From Gammaproteobacteria bacterium (GTDB lineage Bacteria > Pseudomonadota > Gammaproteobacteria > Steroidobacterales > Steroidobacteraceae), in assembly GCA_003134045.1 (NCBI GenBank), contig PLAH01000184.1, positions 97,425 to 161,190 on the forward strand: DNA of 63,766 nucleotides, given 5' to 3'. Below, one piece after another: positions 43,999 through 52,574 of this stretch (positions within the stretch are counted from its first letter, which is position 1; each line of letters starts with the position of its first letter). Both the position numbers and the translations under genes were made by a program. Below the pieces are notes generated by a model. The model saw nothing but the letters and a program-made list of their open reading frames with translations. It ran no database searches and was not told the DNA's origin.

Positions 43999-44859
43999 AT
44001 GCCTGCACTCATCGAAGCCCGTGGTCTGACCAAGAAATACGGCAAGCACACCGCCCTCGATCGCGCGGATTTCACGGTCCAAAGCGGCCGCATCGTCGGT
44101 CTCATCGGTCCGAATGGCGCCGGCAAGACCAGCGCCCTGCGCGCCATCCTCGGCCTCACCTCCTACGAGGGGCATCTGCGGGTGCTGGACCGCGAGCCCT
44201 TCAGCGACCGCGCCGCCCTGATGAACGACGCGTGTTTCATCGCCGACGTAGCCGTGCTGCCCTCGTGGCTGCGCGTCGATCACGCGATCGACTTCGTCGC
44301 CGGCATTCATCCGCGGTTCCGCCGGGATCGCGCGCTCGCCCTGCTGGCGAAGACGCAGATCGCCGGCAAGCGCCGCCTGGGTGAACTGTCGAAAGGCATG
44401 AAGACCCAGGTACACCTCGCGTTGACCATGGCCATCGACGCGCGCCTGTTCGTACTCGACGAGCCCACGCTGGGGCTGGATATTCTCGCGCGGCGCGCCT
44501 TCTACGACGCGTTGGTGAACGACTATATGGATGACACCCGGACCATCCTCCTCACCACGCACCAGGTGGAGGAAGTGGAGAATCTGCTGACCGACGTGAT
44601 TTTCATCAACCGCGGCCGCATCGTCCTCGACAGCTCCATCGACGACATCGCGGCGCACTACGCCGCGGTCGCGGTCGCGGAGGATCGACTCGCGGCAGCG
44701 CGGGCGGAGAAGCCTTTCTATGAACGTCGCACGCTCGGTAAAACCGTGTTGTATTTCGAGCGGCCGGAATTCGGCAAGCTGGCGCAGTTCGGCGAAGTGC
44801 TGACGCCCAGCGTCTCCGATCTGTTCGTGGCCAGACTTTCCTTAAGGTGCGCCGAATGA
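43999..44859 (+). CDS. ABC transporter ATP-binding protein
   Basis: 286 residues. Walker A GPNGAGKTSALRAIL, a diverged signature KRRLGELSKGMKTQVHLALTMAIDARLFVLDEPTLGLD (LSKGM in place of LSGGQ, usual in YtrB/EcfA-like exporters), D-loop and H-loop (LLTTHQVEEVE). The last 80 residues form an extra C-terminal domain. Energises the permease at 44856, whose ATG overlaps its stop (ATGA). Confidence 0.92.
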   Translation: MPALIEARGLTKKYGKHTALDRADFTVQSGRIVGLIGPNGAGKTSALRAILGLTSYEGHLRVLDREPFSDRAALMNDACFIADVAVLPSWLRVDHAIDFVAGIHPRFRRDRALALLAKTQIAGKRRLGELSKGMKTQVHLALTMAIDARLFVLDEPTLGLDILARRAFYDALVNDYMDDTRTILLTTHQVEEVENLLTDVIFINRGRIVLDSSIDDIAAHYAAVAVAEDRLAAARAEKPFYERRTLGKTVLYFERPEFGKLAQFGEVLTPSVSDLFVARLSLRCAE

Positions 44860-45731
44860 ACACGTATTCATGGCTGATACGCCGCGAATTCTGGGAGAAC
44901 CGCGCCATCTGGATGGTGCCCGCCATCATCGGCATCGCGCAGACCCTGGCGGCCTTGTTCGGACGGGTGGATATCGTCGCGCTGACCACGCCGGAACAGA
45001 GCCGTGCCGTGGGCGGCATGGTCTTGTTCGCGTTCGGCGTTACCTTCTTTGCCGTGATGAATCTGTATGCCACGTGGTACCTGCTCGATTGCCTGTATGC
45101 CGACCGCAAGGATCGCAGCATCCTGTTCTGGAAGTCTTTGCCGATCTCGGACACCGCGACGGTTCTCGCCAAGCTCGCCACCGGTCTGCTTGTCATTCCC
45201 CTGGTCTATTTCGTTGCCGCCGACATCTCGACCGTGGCTATGGCGTTCATCATTTCGGTGCGCGCCCGGTCGGCTTTCGGCAGCGTGCTATGGCAGCCGG
45301 ATCTGTGGCTGCAGCTGCAGGCTCTATGGCTCTATTTGATCGTCACCACGGCGATCTGGTATCTGCCGTTCGCCGGCTGGCTGATCGCGGTCTCGGCCTG
45401 GGCCAAGCGCGCCGTGATGCTATGGTCCATTCTGCCGCCGTTGGCCTTGTTTCTGCTGGAGCGCTGGTTCCTCGGCACCCACGTGGTCGGTACGATGATC
45501 AGAGACCGCCTGCTGGGCTACATTCCCCGCGCCTTTCACGACCAGTCGGATCGTTCGGCGTGGGTATCCACGGTCGTCGACCACGATACGATCACGACCC
45601 CGGGCAGCGTCTGGCAATTGCTCAACCCCGTGGGCTTCCTGTCGAGTCCCGCCACCTGGATCGGTGTCGTGGTCGGCGTCGCGCTGGTCGTGGTTGCCAT
45701 TCAGTTGCGGCTGCGCCGGACAGAGACGTAG
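44856..45731 (+). CDS. ABC-2-like transporter permease
   Basis: 291 residues with about six hydrophobic segments (MVPAIIGIAQTLAALFG, GGMVLFAFGVTFFAVMNLYATWYLLDCLY, and others to TWIGVVVGVALVVVAIQL). ATG at 44856 overlaps the ATPase stop; a GTG at 44847 is an alternative. The segment YADRKDRSILFWKSLPISDT is typical of ABC-2 type exporters in YtrA/GntR-controlled operons. Substrate unknown; related operons respond to cell-envelope stress or peptide antibiotics. Confidence 0.85.
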   Translation: MNTYSWLIRREFWENRAIWMVPAIIGIAQTLAALFGRVDIVALTTPEQSRAVGGMVLFAFGVTFFAVMNLYATWYLLDCLYADRKDRSILFWKSLPISDTATVLAKLATGLLVIPLVYFVAADISTVAMAFIISVRARSAFGSVLWQPDLWLQLQALWLYLIVTTAIWYLPFAGWLIAVSAWAKRAVMLWSILPPLALFLLERWFLGTHVVGTMIRDRLLGYIPRAFHDQSDRSAWVSTVVDHDTITTPGSVWQLLNPVGFLSSPATWIGVVVGVALVVVAIQLRLRRTET

Positions 45732-45846
45732 GCCTGCAGCCCGGTGCCGCCGTCAACACCGCGCCCGACATCGCGTTCTTTCTTGGGATTCACGATCAAG
45801 CAGTGCAAAATAGCCCCCGATCCGATCCAACGCTCGAGGGACGCCC

Positions 45847-46329
45847 ATGTACAAGACCAAGATCGACATTCCGGAAAAGACCCGGCGCAACGTCATCGTC
45901 ATACTCAACGACCGCCTGGCCGATGCCATCGATCTGCAGAGTCAGGTCAAGCAGGCGCATTGGAATGTCAAAGGTCCGCACTTCATCGCGCTCCATGAAC
46001 TGTTCGACAAGATCTCCGATGTAGTTCTCGGGCAAATCGACGACATCGCGGAGCGCATCACCAGCCTCGGCGGAACCGCGGAAGGCACCGTGGCCGTGGC
46101 CGCCAAGCGCAGCAAGCTGAAAAATTATCCCTTGAGCATCACCGCCGGCAAGGATCATCTGTTCTATTTGTCGACGCAGCTCGCGGTGTTCGGCAAGGCC
46201 GTGCGGACCGCAATCGACGACACCGCCGCTTTGGGCGATGCGGACACGGCCGATCTCTTTACCGGGATGTCCCGCGAGATCGACAAATATCTGTGGTTCC
46301 TCGAAGCCCACCTCCAAGACAAAGCCTGA
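45847..46329 (+). CDS. dps: Dps family ferritin-like DNA protection protein
   Basis: 160 residues with the four-helix ferritin-like fold. The ferroxidase ligands are recognisable in QAHWNVKGPHFIALHELFDKISD and the following QIDDIAERITSLGG, as in Dps proteins, which bind DNA and oxidise ferrous iron with peroxide. N-terminal part is short (few lysines), so DNA binding is not assured. Independent of the preceding ABC operon; a 115-base gap contains its promoter. Confidence 0.9.
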   Translation: MYKTKIDIPEKTRRNVIVILNDRLADAIDLQSQVKQAHWNVKGPHFIALHELFDKISDVVLGQIDDIAERITSLGGTAEGTVAVAAKRSKLKNYPLSITAGKDHLFYLSTQLAVFGKAVRTAIDDTAALGDADTADLFTGMSREIDKYLWFLEAHLQDKA

Positions 46330-46337
46330 GGCACACC

Positions 46338-46961
46338 ATGACGAACCCGGACGGCAATGCGGACGATGCAAGCGCGCATCGCGCCCTCGACACTTTGCGC
46401 AATTTGCTCACCGCCGGGGAGACGCTGGAGGCCTGGGCCATGCAGCATCGCTTGTTCGCATTGACGCACCGCCGGGCATGCATCGCGGCGACCAGCGGAC
46501 GGTTCATCTCATTGAACCGGCGACTGCTCGGCGGTTACGACTCCTCCGACATTCGCTGGCAGGACCTCAAGGAAACGCGCATCCGCGCGGGAATACTGTC
46601 CGCCGATCTGACGCTGGTCGCGCAGACCAGTGCCGATTTGAACATCGGCTCCGAGGGCGATCGGGTGCTGACCTTCGGGGGATTGTGCAAGGACCAGGCG
46701 CAGGCGATTTATAGAATCTGCCAGCAACATGACCAGGTTTGGCGGGAAAAGCGCCGCGTGCGCGAACTGGAAGAACTGCGCGCGAAGTCGGGCGGCGTGC
46801 AATTCGGCAGCGGTCCGTCTGCGTATACCGGCGCCGACGCCGCGGGCACGGAATCGGAACCCGCGCGGCGGCTGCGTCAGGCGCGCGAGATGCTGGACGC
46901 GAAGCTCATCAGCGATTCGGAGTTCGAGAGCATCAAGGCGAAAATCGTCTCGAATCTCTAG
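46338..46961 (+). CDS. PH-like and SHOCT domain protein
   Basis: 207 residues, ATG 46338, eight bases after dps. The central part (MQHRLFALTHRRACIAATSG to SADLTLVAQTSADLNIGSEGDRVLTF) reads as a bacterial PH domain, and the last 25 residues (LRQAREMLDAKLISDSEFESIKAKIVSNL) are a SHOCT domain, a short C-terminal oligomerisation module. A connecting coiled coil (residues about 130-150) lies between. The function is unknown; the proximity suggests co-expression with dps under stress. Confidence 0.72.
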   Translation: MTNPDGNADDASAHRALDTLRNLLTAGETLEAWAMQHRLFALTHRRACIAATSGRFISLNRRLLGGYDSSDIRWQDLKETRIRAGILSADLTLVAQTSADLNIGSEGDRVLTFGGLCKDQAQAIYRICQQHDQVWREKRRVRELEELRAKSGGVQFGSGPSAYTGADAAGTESEPARRLRQAREMLDAKLISDSEFESIKAKIVSNL

Positions 46962-47006
46962 CCGCCGCCGGGGCTCGCCACGCCGGCGTCGCCCGGCAGC
47001 CCGGCC

Positions 47007-48371
47007 TCAGCCCAACAGGTACGCGAAATAGCTGTTGCGCAGGCGATTGAGCGGATCGGTGCGCTGCCGCAGCGCGCGGAACAATTTCGCGCGCTCGCCG
47101 AAGGCTTTGGCGACGTGCTCGGGCTGCAAGGCACGCGTTTGGTTGAACGTCGGCGTGCCGCCCAAGCGGTGCGCGAAATCGTTGAAATCGATGAGAAAAT
47201 CATCCCATCCCTTCTCGCCGGTGGATGAGGGCTCCAGCGTGAACATGGGTCCGGAATGGCTCACGCTGAATAGCGAACCGCGGTCCTGGTGCAGGCGGCT
47301 CGCGCCGTTCACGACATTGCAGCGATAGCGGTGTTCTTTGTAGTGTGCCTTGCAGAACGCGAAGTACGCTTGGAGGAGTTTGGGGAAGTCGTTTTGGGGA
47401 AATGCCCACAGGCTGTACGTGTAGCGCGCTTTCCAGGCTTCCTGCGGCAGATCGCGCATCCATTCGTGCGCGTACATCACCACGCCGCGGGCGGCGCGGT
47501 CGAGAGTGGCCCGCAGGGCGCGCTGCACGCCGGACACGACGGCGGCGCGCACGCCGGGGGCGGCGAGCACGCTGCCCACCGTCGAACCGAATGCCGGCAG
47601 CACGTTGCGCATCACCGAATTGCGGATCTGCCAGATCCCCGAGCGGCTCGAGTTATCGACGTCCTCCTGCGTGCGGCGCTCGACGATGATCCGGTCGTTG
47701 AACGGTGAGATATGCAGCCGCAGCGCGCCGGGCGCATCGACGATGCCGGGGAAGCGGGCGGTGAACTCCCTGAGGCTCGCCACCTGGTAGTCGATCCTCA
47801 CCGGCACCATCGGCTGTACGCGCAGCACGACTTCGTGCACGACGCCGAGCAGGCCGAAGCTCGAGCGCAGTACGCGCATCAAATCGCGGTCGCGCTCCGT
47901 GACGGTCATCATCTTGCCCTGCGGCGTGATGAGCTTCAGTTCGGTGACGAGCGAGGATAGCTGTGCCATCCCGCCGGTCTGCGAGGCTTGCGGACAGGTG
48001 GTGACCGCCAAGGCGCCGACGGAGATGTGGCCCATTTCGGGCGTCAGGGCGAGTTCCTGATTGCGCTCCGCCAGCGCACGGACCAGGGTACCGATGCGCA
48101 CGCCCGCTTGGGCGCGAACCGTGGTCTCGCCGAGTTCCAATATCCTGTCGAGGGCACTCGTGTCGACCGTGGTCCCGCCGTCGCCGCCGACGCAGCGTGT
48201 CTGCGAATAATCGGCGCCGACGATGCGCACGGGGGTGGGATAGGTCTTGGTCTGCGCGATGATCGTTGGAATTTCTTCGATTCGCTTGGCGCGCATCACG
48301 AGGCGCGGCCGGCGAAACAGCCCGGATGCGTCCGCACCGGGAGAACGAGTGCTTTTGAGTACCATGTGCAT
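47007..48371 (-). CDS. FAD-linked aldonolactone-oxidase-like oxidoreductase
   Basis: 454 residues from the ATG at 48371 (MHMVLKST; 48365 is equally possible with GGGG five bases upstream, and an in-frame ATG at 48440 would fall within the leader hairpin). N-terminal FAD-binding domain of the PCMH type (TPVRIVGADYSQTR, TTVRAQAGVRIGTLVRALAERNQEL, MGHISVGALAVTTCPQ) and a C-terminal D-arabinono-1,4-lactone oxidase-type domain (RYTYSLWAFPQNDFPKLLQA and the end DPLNRLRNSYFAYLLG). The covalent-flavin histidine of many family members is not evident. Substrate unknown; a sugar lactone or alditol is likely. Preceded by a c-di-GMP-I riboswitch. Confidence 0.88.
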   Translation of the reverse strand: MHMVLKSTRSPGADASGLFRRPRLVMRAKRIEEIPTIIAQTKTYPTPVRIVGADYSQTRCVGGDGGTTVDTSALDRILELGETTVRAQAGVRIGTLVRALAERNQELALTPEMGHISVGALAVTTCPQASQTGGMAQLSSLVTELKLITPQGKMMTVTERDRDLMRVLRSSFGLLGVVHEVVLRVQPMVPVRIDYQVASLREFTARFPGIVDAPGALRLHISPFNDRIIVERRTQEDVDNSSRSGIWQIRNSVMRNVLPAFGSTVGSVLAAPGVRAAVVSGVQRALRATLDRAARGVVMYAHEWMRDLPQEAWKARYTYSLWAFPQNDFPKLLQAYFAFCKAHYKEHRYRCNVVNGASRLHQDRGSLFSVSHSGPMFTLEPSSTGEKGWDDFLIDFNDFAHRLGGTPTFNQTRALQPEHVAKAFGERAKLFRALRQRTDPLNRLRNSYFAYLLG

Positions 48372-48438
48372 CCCCGAAAGAATGGAAACAAGCTGAACCA
48401 AAGCTTGCTGTCCGGGGGCACAAACCGACACGCTCCGC

Positions 48439-48454
48439 ATGCACCGCAGTGCAT
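48439..48454 (-). promoter_or_regulatory. Hairpin in the expression platform of the riboswitch
   Basis: On the minus strand ATGCAC-TGCG-GTGCAT forms a perfect six-pair hairpin eight bases after the aptamer. No U-run follows, so it is not a plain terminator; it may alternate with another pairing to control translation or rho-dependent termination. It also buries an ATG (48440). Confidence 0.55.
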
Positions 48455-48461
48455 CGATACT

Positions 48462-48546
48462 GGCGACCCCGCTATCGTCAGGCCTCGTTCGAAGCCCCTT
48501 AGACCGGTGGTTTTGCGTCCCCGCTTTTCAGCGGGTTTGCCCTTAA
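48462..48546 (-). ncRNA. Cyclic-di-GMP-I (GEMM-I) riboswitch
   Basis: Minus-strand leader shows the full GEMM-I aptamer core: GGGCAAACC; a stem CCCGCT closed by the GAAA tetraloop and AGCGGG; then GACGCAAAACC, ACCGGTCTAAG, a second hairpin (P3, receptor for the tetraloop), and GATAGCGGGGTCGCC, which supplies the conserved GCGGGG strand and the cytosine that pairs with the ligand guanine. This matches the Vibrio Vc2 aptamer almost block by block. The outer P1 stem is weak or unresolved. Located 90 bases before the flavoprotein gene, it should switch that gene according to the cell's c-di-GMP level. Confidence 0.92.
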
Positions 48547-48557
48547 ACAGCCCGGAT

Positions 48558-48587
48558 ACTATGGAAGCATGCGGGGTCGGTTGTAAA
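48558..48587 (-). promoter_or_regulatory. Promoter of the riboswitch-controlled transcript
   Basis: On the minus strand TTTACA (48587-48582) and CATAGT (48563-48558) are 18 bases apart, a fair sigma-70 match. The start point near 48551 would lie just before the aptamer, as expected. It overlaps the start of the KefB gene's 3' end (stop at 48596), so the flavoprotein gene has its own promoter although the antiporter is upstream on the same strand. Confidence 0.55.
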
Positions 48588-48595
48588 GCAGTTTT

Positions 48596-50578
48596 TCAAC
48601 CCATCAGCAGCAAGGTCTCCGCATGCTCGACGGCCTCGGGCGTACCGCAAAGCACCACGACATCGCCCACCTTGAATATGGTGTCTGGTCCGGGCTCGCG
48701 GCCGACGATGCCGTCGCGCCGCACCGCGCTCACCGCCGCCTTCGAGCCGCGTCGCGCGAGCTCCGCAAGGCTTTTGCTCACCGCCCAAGCATGCGGAGGC
48801 AGGACGACGCTGTGAAGCTCCTCACGGAATGCGTGACTGTCATCGAGAAACTCCGCGCCCGCGCCCCTGAAATGTTGCCGCAACATTCCGTACCGATGGC
48901 TGCGGATGTCATTCACCGTGCGGATGACGCGCGGCACCGGCAGCTTCAGCAGCAGGAGCAGATGCGACAGCAGCATGAGGCTGGCCTCCAACGTCTCCGG
49001 CACCACTTCGGTCGCGCCTGCGGCCTGCAACTCTTCGAGCCTGCTGTCGTCCTGGGTGCGCACCAATATCGGCACATCCGTCCGCAGCTCGCGCACGGCA
49101 CGCAGAATCCGCAGCGCCACCTCGGGTCTCGCGAACGTGATGACGACGCAACTGGCGTGCGCGACCCCGACGTTCTCCAGCACGTTCACCTGGCCGGCGT
49201 CGCCGTAGATGACCGGGTCGCCCGCTTGACGGCCGACACGGATGCGGTAGGGATCGAGATCGAGCGCGATGTATTCGAAGCCGGTCTGCTCGAGCACTCG
49301 GGCGATGTTCTGGCCCACTCGCCCGAAGCCGCAGATCACCACGTGATCGCGCTCGGCCACCGCCAGCGTTGCCTGGGTCTCGCGCATCGCCGCCGTCCGC
49401 GGCGGACCCGACTCGCTCAAGACGGCTCGGGTGATGCGTCGATTGTGGCGGATCAGGAGCGGCGACAGCACCATGGACAGAACGATCGCCGCCAGCAGCG
49501 GCTGTACGATGGCGGGATCCGCGAGCTCGCGCCGGAGCAACAGGGTCAACAGCGCGAAGCCGAACTCTCCGCCCTGAGCGACCACCACCCCCGTGCGCAA
49601 CGACTTGAACCAGCTCCGGGTGGCGGGCTTCGAGACCACCGCCACCACCGCGGCTTTCAGTATCAACATGCCCGCCAGAATCGCGAGAACCAACGGCAGA
49701 TCGCGGAACAGCAAGCGTACGTCGAGCAGCATGCCGACGGTGATGAAGAAGAGGCCGAGCAGTACCTCGCGGTAGGAGCGGATGGTGGCTTCGATCTGGT
49801 GCCGGAATTCGGTTTCGGCCAGCATCATGCCGGCGAGAAACGCGCCGAGGGCGAGCGACAACCCCACCGCGTGCGTGGCCCAGGCCGAGGCCAGCACCGC
49901 GAGCAGCACGGCGAGGGAGAACAGTTCCGTGGATCTCACCGATGCGATGACGAGGAACAACGGCCGCAGCAGCCAGCGCCCCGCGGCGAGCACCAGCAGC
50001 AGCGCCAGCACGGCAAGGCCCACCGCGCCCGCGATGTGGGTCGCGTTCGCGGCGGCGCCGCCATTCGCGAGCGCCGACAGCAGCGCAAGGAACAGAGGAA
50101 AGCTCAAGTCCTGAAACAGGCAGATCGCGACCGCCAGCCGCCCATGGGTCCGATTGTTCTCGGATTGCTCGGTCAGCTGCGAAATGATGATGGCCGTCGA
50201 GGACATGGCGGTGGCGCCGCCGATCACGACGGCGATCACCGGTGCGATATCGAACAGCATGACGGCGACGGCGGCGATCAGGGCCGTGGTCGCGAACACT
50301 TGCGCGCCGCCCACGCCCAGCACTTCCCACCGCATGGCCACCAAGCGCGGCAGCGAAAATTCCAGTCCCAAGGTAAACACCAGAAAGACCACGCCGAAAT
50401 CCGCGAGCAGCCGCGTCGTCTCATTGTCAACCGCCAACGCGAGCGCATGCGGTCCCAGCAGCATGCCGACGAAGAGATAGCCGAGAATCGCCGGCAGCGC
50501 CAGCTTGCGGACCGCGGCAACCACGCAGACGGAGGCGGCGAGCAGAATCAGTATCAGCAGCAGCGGGTCGTTATGCAT
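48596..50578 (-). CDS. KefB/CPA2-type cation:proton antiporter with TrkA domains
   Basis: 660 residues. Residues 1-385 contain about twelve transmembrane segments of the Na+/H+ exchanger fold (LPAILGYLFVGMLLGPHALAL, GATAMSSTAIIISQL with the CPA2 signature). An RCK/TrkA-N domain (about 408-525, HVVICGFGRVGQNIARVLEQTGFEYIALD) binds NAD(H) or a nucleotide; a TrkA-C domain (about 575-655) ends it. Likely exports K+ or Na+ in exchange for protons. No ancillary KefF/KefG gene adjoins. Confidence 0.93.
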   Translation of the reverse strand: MHNDPLLLILILLAASVCVVAAVRKLALPAILGYLFVGMLLGPHALALAVDNETTRLLADFGVVFLVFTLGLEFSLPRLVAMRWEVLGVGGAQVFATTALIAAVAVMLFDIAPVIAVVIGGATAMSSTAIIISQLTEQSENNRTHGRLAVAICLFQDLSFPLFLALLSALANGGAAANATHIAGAVGLAVLALLLVLAAGRWLLRPLFLVIASVRSTELFSLAVLLAVLASAWATHAVGLSLALGAFLAGMMLAETEFRHQIEATIRSYREVLLGLFFITVGMLLDVRLLFRDLPLVLAILAGMLILKAAVVAVVSKPATRSWFKSLRTGVVVAQGGEFGFALLTLLLRRELADPAIVQPLLAAIVLSMVLSPLLIRHNRRITRAVLSESGPPRTAAMRETQATLAVAERDHVVICGFGRVGQNIARVLEQTGFEYIALDLDPYRIRVGRQAGDPVIYGDAGQVNVLENVGVAHASCVVITFARPEVALRILRAVRELRTDVPILVRTQDDSRLEELQAAGATEVVPETLEASLMLLSHLLLLLKLPVPRVIRTVNDIRSHRYGMLRQHFRGAGAEFLDDSHAFREELHSVVLPPHAWAVSKSLAELARRGSKAAVSAVRRDGIVGREPGPDTIFKVGDVVVLCGTPEAVEHAETLLLMG

Positions 50579-50646
50579 GCATTCCTTCCTGCTAGCATAT
50601 AGCCATGAATCCGATCGTAATCAAAATGGAAGCGGGCCGCTGATTC

Positions 50647-51795
50647 ATGAATGCGCTGGCGCTGACGCGGCAGGGCGATGAGTGGCACCTCGCCTTGAAC
50701 GGCGATTGGTCGCTGGCCGCGATGGCGACGCTGGATCTGGAACTCGGGCAGTTGAATACGCCGCTGAGCGGCACCCTGGTGTGCGACTGGTCGCGCGCCG
50801 CCGATCCCGGAATCGGCCCGGCGTGGGCGTTGCTGACGCGCCTGGGGGACTTGAGCGCCGACACGGACTCGAGCGCCGCCGCGAGCTCGAAGCGCGGTCT
50901 GCGCGTCGTTCACATCGGCGGGCCCAGCACCCTCGAGTTCCTGCGGAAACTCAAAGTCGAGCGGCGCGCGCTGCACGCAGCGAGCGCTCCGCCGACGTTG
51001 GACAGCACCCTCGGCGGACTCGGCCGATGGACCCTGCTGCAAGGCGCCGAAGTGCAGGGCGTGGTCGGGTTCTTCGGCCGCATCGTCGTGGTACTCGGCG
51101 AAGCGTTCAGGCGCCCGCGGGCCCTGCGGCCCTCCTCATTGGTGCGGCATGTGTACGAGACCGGCATTACGGCCATCCCCATCGTCGCATTGATCGCCTT
51201 CCTCATCAGCGTGATCGTGGCTTACTTGGGTGCGCAGCAGCTGGCGCGCTTCGGTGCCGACATCTTCGTGGTCGATCTGGTCACCATCTCGGTGTTGCGC
51301 GAAATGGGGGTGTTGCTCACCGCCATCATCGTAGCAGGCCGTTCCGGAAGCGCGTTCGCCGCCGAAATCGGCGTGATGCAGCTCAACGAGGAGACGGATG
51401 CGCTGCGCGCCATGGGCATCAATCCGATCGAGATACTCGTGCTGCCTAGAATACTCGCGCTGGTCATCGCGCTGCCCCTGCTCACCGTCATCGCCGATGC
51501 CATGGGTCTCGCCGGCGGCGGCCTGCTGTCGCTGCTGAATCTGCACATTTCGCTGCCGCAATTCACGAGCCGGATGCGCGAAGCGCTTGCGCCCACGACG
51601 TTTTGGGCCGGCCTCATCAAGGCGCCGGTGTTCGCCATCCTCATCGGTATGGTGGGGACGTATCGCGGCATGCAAGTGCGCGAATCCGCACGCGAGCTGG
51701 GGCGGCTGACGACGGTGGCCGTGGTGCAGTCCATCTTCATGGTCATCCTGGCCGACGCGTTGTTCGCCGTCTTGTTCATGCAAATCGACTTCTGA
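50647..51795 (+). CDS. MlaE family lipid ABC permease with N-terminal STAS-like domain
   Basis: 382 residues. About 1-130 is a STAS-like domain (LTRQGDEWHLALNGDWSLAAM, GLRVVHIGGPSTLEFL), which in other organisms is a separate protein (MlaB); the rest is the MlaE permease with its characteristic QQLARFGADIFVVDLVTISVLREMGVLLTAIIVAGRSGSAFAAEIGVM and EEIDALRAMGI-type EQ loop. First gene of a four-gene MCE operon; the ATPase start overlaps its stop (TGATG). Confidence 0.93.
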   Translation: MNALALTRQGDEWHLALNGDWSLAAMATLDLELGQLNTPLSGTLVCDWSRAADPGIGPAWALLTRLGDLSADTDSSAAASSKRGLRVVHIGGPSTLEFLRKLKVERRALHAASAPPTLDSTLGGLGRWTLLQGAEVQGVVGFFGRIVVVLGEAFRRPRALRPSSLVRHVYETGITAIPIVALIAFLISVIVAYLGAQQLARFGADIFVVDLVTISVLREMGVLLTAIIVAGRSGSAFAAEIGVMQLNEETDALRAMGINPIEILVLPRILALVIALPLLTVIADAMGLAGGGLLSLLNLHISLPQFTSRMREALAPTTFWAGLIKAPVFAILIGMVGTYRGMQVRESARELGRLTTVAVVQSIFMVILADALFAVLFMQIDF

Positions 51796-52574
51796 TGCAG
51801 GAGCCGGCGTCCAGCTCCATCATTCGGGTGCAAGGACTGGTCAACCGGTTCGGCACCCAGGTCGTGCATGACGGACTCGACATGGAGGTCCGGTCGAACG
51901 AGATATTCGGGGTCGTCGGCGGCTCGGGCTCGGGCAAGTCGGTGTTGCTGCGGTCCATCCTCGGACTGCGGCGCCCGGATGGTGGAACGGTGGAACTGTA
52001 CGGACAGGACATGCGGCATCTGTCGCGCGAGCAACGAAGCCGGTTGGTGCGAAGTTACGGCGTGACGTTTCAGAACGGCGCCCTGATAAGCTCGCTCACC
52101 GTCGCGCAGAACATTCAGCTCCCCTTGCGCGAATATTTCTCGATGCCCGAGGAGACGCTCGACGGGCTCGCCGAACTGAATCTTGCGCTGGTGGGGCTGC
52201 CGCCGGACACCGCCCGGAAGTACCCGGCGCAGCTGTCGGGCGGCATGGTCAAGCGCGCGGCGCTGGCGCGTGCGCTCAGCCTGGAGCCCAAGCTCCTGTT
52301 TCTCGACGAGCCCACCTCGGGCCTGGACCCCATTTCCGCTGCGGCGTTCGATGAGCTACTGTTGTACCTTCACTCACAACTTCAGCTCACGGTGGTCATG
52401 ATCACGCACGACCTGGATACGCTGTTTCGGACGTGCAACCGGGTCGGCGTCATCGTCGATCACCACATGGTCACCGATACCCTCGAGGGGATGTTGCGGA
52501 GTCAGCATCCGTGGATTCACGAGTATTTTCACGGGGCGCGGGCGCGCGCCGCCGAAAAGGAAGTCAATGGATAG
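51795..52574 (+). CDS. MlaF family lipid ABC ATP-binding protein
   Basis: 259 residues from ATG 51795, one base overlapping the permease stop. Walker A GGSGSGKSVLLRSILGL, signature LSGGMVKRAALARALSLEPKLLFLDEPTSGLDPISAAAFD, H-loop MITHDLDTLF. It energises lipid movement between inner and outer membrane with the MlaE and MlaD proteins. Overlaps the MCE gene by eight bases. Confidence 0.95.
   Translation: MQEPASSSIIRVQGLVNRFGTQVVHDGLDMEVRSNEIFGVVGGSGSGKSVLLRSILGLRRPDGGTVELYGQDMRHLSREQRSRLVRSYGVTFQNGALISSLTVAQNIQLPLREYFSMPEETLDGLAELNLALVGLPPDTARKYPAQLSGGMVKRAALARALSLEPKLLFLDEPTSGLDPISAAAFDELLLYLHSQLQLTVVMITHDLDTLFRTCNRVGVIVDHHMVTDTLEGMLRSQHPWIHEYFHGARARAAEKEVNG

Noticed and set aside
48623..50602. 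659-codon plus-strand frame opposite the KefB-like gene
   Set aside because: Shadow of a well conserved antiporter; repeated HRR/QQ-rich composition.
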